From contig NCSJ02000023.1 in NCBI GenBank assembly GCA_002812745.2, forward strand, positions 1-64,000: a stretch of 64,000 bases of DNA, written 5' to 3'. Position numbers and translations under genes: made by a program. Within the stretch, counting starts at the first letter, position 1, and the number at the start of each line of letters is the position of its first letter. Shown in pieces: positions 58,498 to 64,000 of this stretch. This DNA comes from Scytalidium lignicola. Lineage: Eukaryota > Ascomycota > Leotiomycetes. The notes under the pieces are model-generated. The model worked only from the letters and a program-made list of their open reading frames with translations. It was not told where the DNA came from and ran no database searches.

Positions 58498-60221
58498 TCA
58501 TGGTCTCAGATCGACCACTTCAAAGTCCAATCCTTCTGCCTCCACGACATGTCCAGGTTTGAGAGCATCGGTATAGATATTAACCGCATCATGTGGATGA
58601 AAAAGGCCAGTTTTGTGACATTTGAGAATGGTCTGCTTCCCAGGAGGATCAGTCAAACGAAACACTCCCCATCTATATGCTGTTAGCTCATTCCTGCATA
58701 GTTGTGGTTTGGATAGTCCTTACGATGGTGTTTGACTTGGCGCACAAACGATTGCGATACTCTCAGGAATCATAGTTTGATATCCACTTTGGGTGTGTAG
58801 GTCTCTGCTACTCATAAAACAGGTTTGGGTTGGATGTGTGTGGATCCACCCTAACACCATAAGATCTTCCGATGAACAGTACTCGAAAAGTGCATTCTCA
58901 TTCACTGTATCACATGTGTCGCTTGTACTTTCTTGCTCAGGTATCACTACTTTTGAAATGAATAGTGCGTTGGAGATGAGGGTGCCGCAGAGCATGCCAC
59001 ATGTTTCAAGGTTTCTCCTTGTATTAGGCTCAGCATACTTGAGGAATTCATTGCGTAGACGAGGTGGGAGAAAGACAGGGCGAAGTGGTTCTCCGCTTTC
59101 CAGATAAGCGGAGGGGCGGAATGTGTAGTCGGATGGTTTGTGAGTGACGGTTTCTGTTGTGGTATCTGGCACCAAGGCTGTCTTCTCTGGCAGTGCTGGT
59201 GGCCTATTGTCGTCTTCAAATTGTTCTCTTCGATTATCTTCTTTGGGTGGTTTGGGTGGTGGTATTAGGCTCGGTTGTAGGCCTGGCCGGAGAGTGGAGG
59301 GGGTGCCGTTGCTGTCTGTTCTGATAGGTTGTGATTTTTTTNATTGAAGGGTATTTGTATTCGCTACTCCTTAAAGCATCAACTGGCGGAGGAGTCTGCA
59401 TCGATTTTCTGAATCCAGTCCTTGGACTATCACGTCTGATATCATATGGGGTTTCCATTCGCCGGCGTGCCTCTTCCATTTTCCAGCGTAAATCGTCTCC
59501 CTCCACAGGTTCTCGATCTCCTGCAGTACCATAATCCCAGGTATCCCACAGGCCAGCAATCCGCCTCTTCTGTTCCTCTTGCGGCGATACTCCTGCCATA
59601 CGAGTAGCCCTACGAGCAGTGTCCCGTCTTCTTATCTCACTGCGCGCAAGTTGTACCGCAAGATCTCCATGTTCATCCGCAGCTAGCGTCGTAGACTTAC
59701 CAGCCACTGCCGGGTCTGACGTTGCAAAATCTATGTGGGACCGCGATTGTGATCGACTTGGTGATGTTGTAGCGCCAATGTGTTTCCTAATTTCTATCAT
59801 CTTCTTCCACGCTTCGTGCCGTGCTTCGATCTTTGGCTTTATGGCTTCTAATCGAGCCACCACGGCTGGAACGTTTTTAATTGCGTTTCGAAGTGCCTCC
59901 CGGGTCTCTGGGGCTCTGACTGATGGATGCCGTGGAATATATTCTGTCACTAATGCAGCGTATCGCATCAATAGAAGGTATGCCTGCTGGTAGTTTTCTT
60001 CATGGTCGTAGATTTGGGCCTATTGCCACATCGTATTAGCTTCACTTCCTGTCCCCTCGATCTTGGAAAATGGAGTGGTGTACCTGGCTGAGCATTGTAT
60101 CTGCTGATCTTAGCCAATTCTTCAGTGGAACATCTTCTTCCCACTGGAAATCCAAGGCCCTCGCAGAGATGTCTTTGACACTCATGGGCCCGGACGACGT
60201 CTGGGTGCTGGACCCCGCCAT
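58498..60221 (-). CDS. sst2: AMSH/Sst2-type JAMM deubiquitinase
   Basis: AMSH-type enzymes cut Lys63-linked ubiquitin chains on endosomes, working with ESCRT-0/III. Exons 60221-60084, 60019-58724 and 58672-58498 give about 535 aa once the N at 59342 (after seven Ts) is dropped. The bridge then reads EYKYPSIKKSQPIRTDSNG. The N-terminal USP8-dimerisation/MIT-like region spans about 28-85 (LKNWLRSADTMLSQAQIYDH, YLLLMRYAALVTEYIPRHPS). A charged linker precedes the C-terminal MPN+ domain: RNLETCGMLCGTL (catalytic Glu), TSDTCDTVNE, GWIHTHPTQTCFMSSRDLH (the two His and the Asp of the JAMM zinc site) and, across the last intron, WGVFRLTDPPGK and GLFHPHDA. All zinc ligands are present, so the enzyme should be active. 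Divergent from MTF1. Confidence 0.95.
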
Positions 60222-60675
60222 GACAGTTGCGGGTTTTGATATTGAAGGACACCTTAGGTATTTATTGTCTTATGATTGCCAGAGGTGGCAGCCAAATACA
60301 TGCTCAGAGCATACTGCTCCTATATATAAGCCAGAACTATGTCCTTTGTGGGTTTATATAGACTTAAATAGCGGTTGCCTGTGTGTTTGTAGCATCATCC
60401 GCGTCATCCAGTAATGGCAGTTCAATTCACGCCCGCATTCGGAAGCGGTGAGGCAACCCACCTCCGCAGAATTACGGGATGATGAATTGTACAAAAGTGC
60501 AGTTTGATGCATTTGATGTGAGCTTCAAAAATTACTGAGGTCCAAAACAACCAAAAAAATATATTCAGCCTATCGAATTTTAGATCTTTCGGCCACTGCC
60601 TATTCTTGATCGCTAAATGGGCTTCTTCTAGTCTCTTGTCACTCCTTTCGCTAGAGTTATTATTAATATTCATAT
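60222..60675. promoter_or_regulatory. divergent promoter, AMSH / MTF1
   Basis: A 454-bp spacer between opposed start codons, so it carries both promoters. A TATATATAAG-like element is at 60319-60328 (plus strand), far from the MTF1 start. No conserved site is clear. Confidence 0.5.
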
Positions 60676-62993
60676 ATGTTGCGGCTCTGCACTCCTTCGA
60701 GTAGGGCAGCTCTTTTCCGCTCTCTCAGAATCCAACCATCTATTTTAGCCTTTCACTCTACAGCGCCTACAAATGCACGCAAATCAGACCACACACCCCC
60801 CAATGAGGATATTCCTAACCCAGCTAGACGAAGGGTATCGAGATCCCCCAAAAAGGATGAGCCGGCATCGTCTACCATAAAGAAGGAGCCTAAGAAAACC
60901 AAGAGGACTTTGACATCTGCGAGAGAGAAAGGCCCTGTGTCGTCCGCGGAGAAAGCTGCTAGGAAGCCGGGGGGAAAACCTTCAGAACTTTCGACTGGGG
61001 GGGCCTCTGCAGCCTCGGCAGAAGGGTCTTCTAAAGGGGTTATGAAGGGGACGACATCTACAAGGAAAACTGCCACTGGAACCAAGAGGACCTCTACATC
61101 CATAGGAAAGAATCAATCTAGAGTAACTGCAGGGAAAGGTACCAAAGGTGTTAGCAAGAAGGCTCAGAGTTCCAGGGCGAAAAAGATCGTCGATCCGCCA
61201 CTACCAGAATTGATGCTAGAATATCTCCAATATGCATACACTGGTGATCGAACTAGTTGGTGGAAATGTGACAACAGAAGAATCAATGTAGTTAGTGAGA
61301 CTCTATGTGGTAAGTCGAACAAATCAATATTCTGCTTAAACGTGCCATTACTAACCGCAATCTCGCAGAAGATATTCTGGAACGAATGAAACCGTCTTTG
61401 TTAAAACATAAAGGTTGTGATATAATAGAGCTGAATCCAGGGGTGGGAATATGGTCTTCCAAGCTTCATGATCTACTGCAACCTCGAACTCATATTCTTA
61501 TGGAACCGGACTACGAATGCTATAAACCCTATCTTTCGAAGTTGGAGTTTGCAAAGGAATCAACATACAAAATGATTCCAAGAACTGGAATTGTGTGGGG
61601 CCATCTTAATACCGCCGCGTCAAAAGAATATTTGCCTCATCAGGAGGAACTTCCGCGGGGCGATCCAAGACTGGAGCAACCAAATGATACCCTGTTGTTT
61701 GTAGCGAATTTGGGCTACTACCCATCCAAACCATATAAAGGATTTGCTTCTGTTTCAACACTGATGATATATCAACTCCTGTCAGCTGCCCGGACTCATG
61801 CCTTATTCCAGAAATACGGACTTGTACGAATGTTGATATGGCTTTCTGATTCAGAGAAAAACATTGTTCTCCCCAGGACGATCTCTTATCGAAGAAAATA
61901 TACAGTGGAGGGGGAGCTGACCTGCGAGCACATTATTGAAGTTGCTGGGGCCGAAAGCCCAGATGTGCAGATGAGAGAGCATAGTCTCGATATCGAGAGT
62001 TCGCTAGCAGTTCAGAAAAAGATGGCAACTGCGAATATAACAACACCACCCGGCCGAATGAGCAAACTACAAATGGAAGTATCTCAGAAGGTAGATTCTG
62101 AAGAAGTCGATGATGTCACCTACAGGAGGCCGTATTATATGGAACTTGAAACCTTGGAAAAGGACTTCGCTAACGGGGTATTCGCTCAATACGTTGATGA
62201 AAAGGATCTACCTCCAAGGCCAGCAAAAGGCAAAGGATCTAGAAGCATGCAAGTTACCCCCGAGTACTACCGATTGACACGACTCCGTCAACGAGCTGTG
62301 TGGGATAAGAGGCGAGATAGCAAAATGGAACTACTACTCCAAGATTACGAGTCAATAACAGCCACACAAGAAACCCTCCTGGCCAACGGGCCTGATGAGG
62401 GAACAGGTATTAACCAAGAGTCTCTAGATCAACGTATGGAGGAAGTCATGACTGAACTAGAGAGTTGGAACAACATCGAACAAGCCCAGTTCTGGCTGAA
62501 TGTCGACAATCGCCGTGCCCTTCGACGCGATCCTCCTATGCTCCTCTGGGATCGACGACCAACTGAACCTCTCGCGGTGCGGCCCAAAGATTTCTTCCCC
62601 AGACAAGAAATGTGTCTCTTAGATTTCCAGCCTCGCTCCATGTGGCCGGTCCTCCGCGATAATAATCTCCATAACTACGACTACATAGAAAATATTCTCT
62701 CCGCCCTTCTTATGACCCCCACACAGTCTGTTAAACGTGGCCTCAACGCACTCGCTCCTGGTGCATTGGAGTGGCTTGTCACTGAATGCCCTAGTCTCAC
62801 GGATCCAGCCAAGGGAGGAAATCGGAACCTCGAACATCTTACAGTGAGAAGTTTAACACAGGAGATGCTGGAAGAGATCATGGAGGCTTGGATGAGATGG
62901 CCCTTTCGACCTTCAAGACATGAGATGATAGTGAGGACTGGGACTGTACCGTTTGATCCTTCGGAGGAGGACAGCCATGGGCCTATGATATGA
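60676..62993 (+). CDS. MTF1: mitochondrial transcription factor 1 (Mtf1/TFB2M-like)
   Basis: Mtf1 is the specificity factor of mitochondrial RNA polymerase and has a fold derived from rRNA adenine dimethyltransferases. Exons 60676-61309 and 61369-62993 give 752 aa. The intron joins VSETLC-E-DILERMKPSLLK. The N-terminus (MLRLCTPSSRAALFRSLRIQ) is a clear mitochondrial presequence. A Lys/Ser/Thr-rich low-complexity stretch runs to about residue 175 before the fold begins. Methyltransferase motif I appears as CDIIELNPGVGIWSSKLHDL, then HILMEPDYECYKPYL, LLFVANLGYYPSK and a long C-terminal helical region. The protein is about twice yeast Mtf1, as is usual for Pezizomycotina members. A plain rRNA dimethylase is less likely because motif IV is NLGY-like rather than NLPY. 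Intact. Confidence 0.87.
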
Positions 62994-64000
62994 GGTAGCG
63001 GTATGCTCAATGTTGGGTTGTGGTTGACATCAGTTCTGATACACTACGATGTATATTAAGATAGATTGGTGGGTCTGGAGTTCATTGGTATGGAAAAGGT
63101 GCATTCCTCGCATGGTTGCATTCAAGATGTCACATTAATGGTTACAGTTCTTGTATATTACAACTGGTCGTGTCGACGTCATCATATGTATAATACCAAA
63201 GCATTATTTTGGCACGTAACTCGATATGATTAAGACATTACGGAATTGATAAAGTTTCTATTGATGTTTCTGTGTATTACCTTGCGCAGCTGCGCCTCGT
63301 TAATTAAGCCCAAGCCACAGATCAGCTCATTTGATGACAATCACTGGTTGAATATTCCAAAACAGCAAAAGAGGTCGAGTTTCAGTAAGCTTATTTGGAA
63401 TAATGTTTACACTGAAGCCAATAAGCGCTTAGTTATTGTGGCATTTTAGTTACACGTCCAAGGGACTACTGCCAAGAAAAAGGTGCTTAATAAGGGTTAA
63501 ATTGTACATAACTTGAAATGGTTATAAATTAAGAGTAACTAAAGGGCCTTATATACTTAAAATAGCCGTAGGTGGAAGTAACACATTAATTAGATATTCC
63601 AATAAAAGGAATTATTCTATCAGAGTAGGATAGTTTAAACGGTATACATAAATTATATTTGTATATTTGAAGTTTAAGTAATCTAGTCATCTAGAAATGT
63701 TCAAAAGCTTTTAATAATATTCTTACAAGAAAAGACTATAATTATTAGCAAGAATTTTACTGTTAATACTTTCCCAATCAATTTGAATTTATTATTCTTA
63801 TATTAATTATAAAATTGAAATCGAAAGACGTATTTTAGTAAATATGACAATATTATTATACTTTCATCTATACTCTTTAATTACTGAGTTGATGATGTAT
63901 AGTATATATAGTACCTGGGAGAGACGGAAATCCCGTTTCCAGCACCCGGCTTATTTTCGGTTCCTCTAGCATAGGTAACCTCGGCGATATCAGTTGAGAG
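62994..64000. other. AT-rich terminal spacer
   Basis: 3' flank of MTF1, then very AT-rich sequence to the window end. Apart from one 67-codon open frame at 63246-63449, which has no recognisable content, nothing is seen. A small inverted repeat (ggaaa...tttcc) lies near 63930. Confidence 0.5.

Noticed and set aside
1..64000. tRNA genes, CRISPR arrays, telomeric repeats
   Set aside because: No cloverleaf with a TTCRA-type arm, no regularly spaced repeats and no TTAGGG arrays were found on either strand by reading; a tRNAscan run could still find an intron-containing tRNA.

Overview
This is nuclear DNA of a filamentous ascomycete (Pezizomycotina), probably a Leotiomycete. The genus cannot be read from the sequence. 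The signs are short introns (about 45-75 nt, with one of 169 nt) that have GTRNGT donors, CTAAC-like branch points and YAG acceptors; fungus-specific families (DUF6594, GT90/CAP10, Mto1/ApsB, a GPI-anchored cupredoxin, Helo-like/ULD); and large AT-rich spaces between genes. All exon structures were assembled by eye from splice signals and reading-frame continuity. They are models, not transcript-verified.

Layout. 1-~116 is a sense-strand piece of 18S rRNA joined through a stretch of Ns to an unrelated protein gene (121-1511, minus), which looks like a chimeric join. 2235-9069 is an ordinary housekeeping block: VPS41 (minus), a divergent mitochondrial RMND1/Mrx10-type gene, and a convergent glyoxalase-like gene. 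9070-23014 is gene-poor and looks like an accessory region. It holds an SDR that lacks the catalytic tyrosine, two paralogous orphan genes with identical intron positions (one with a broken 3' end), and an orphan gene with a possible PD-(D/E)XK signature and a homopolymer frameshift. 23015-31284 holds a DUF6594 membrane protein, mitochondrial GatB and a DUR3-type urea/polyamine transporter. 31922-35274 is an ankyrin-repeat protein with a large unrecognised C-terminus. 37631-48453 holds a GPI-anchored cupredoxin, a GT90 glycosyltransferase, a four-TM protein and a tiny three-exon stress-type protein, separated by long spacers. 49706-62993 is compact: the Mto1/ApsB microtubule organiser, a Helo-like/ubiquitin-like protein, an AMSH-type JAMM deubiquitinase, and mitochondrial transcription factor Mtf1 read divergently from it. 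The last 1 kb is AT-rich and empty.

Functions. Three unlinked genes serve mitochondrial gene expression (Mrx10-like, GatB, Mtf1) and two serve the endosome/vacuole route (VPS41 of HOPS, AMSH/Sst2). No biosynthetic cluster, transposon with an intact ORF, tRNA or CRISPR was recognised.

Sequence quality. Isolated Ns sit directly after homopolymer runs. In five coding cases (7932, 9014, 34296, 34311, 59342) dropping the N restores a clearly conserved reading frame, so apparent truncations there are sequencing artefacts, not biology. The strongest candidates for something undescribed are the paralogous orphan pair at 14391-18899, the PD-(D/E)XK-like orphan at 20513-21799, and the C-terminal region of the ankyrin protein.
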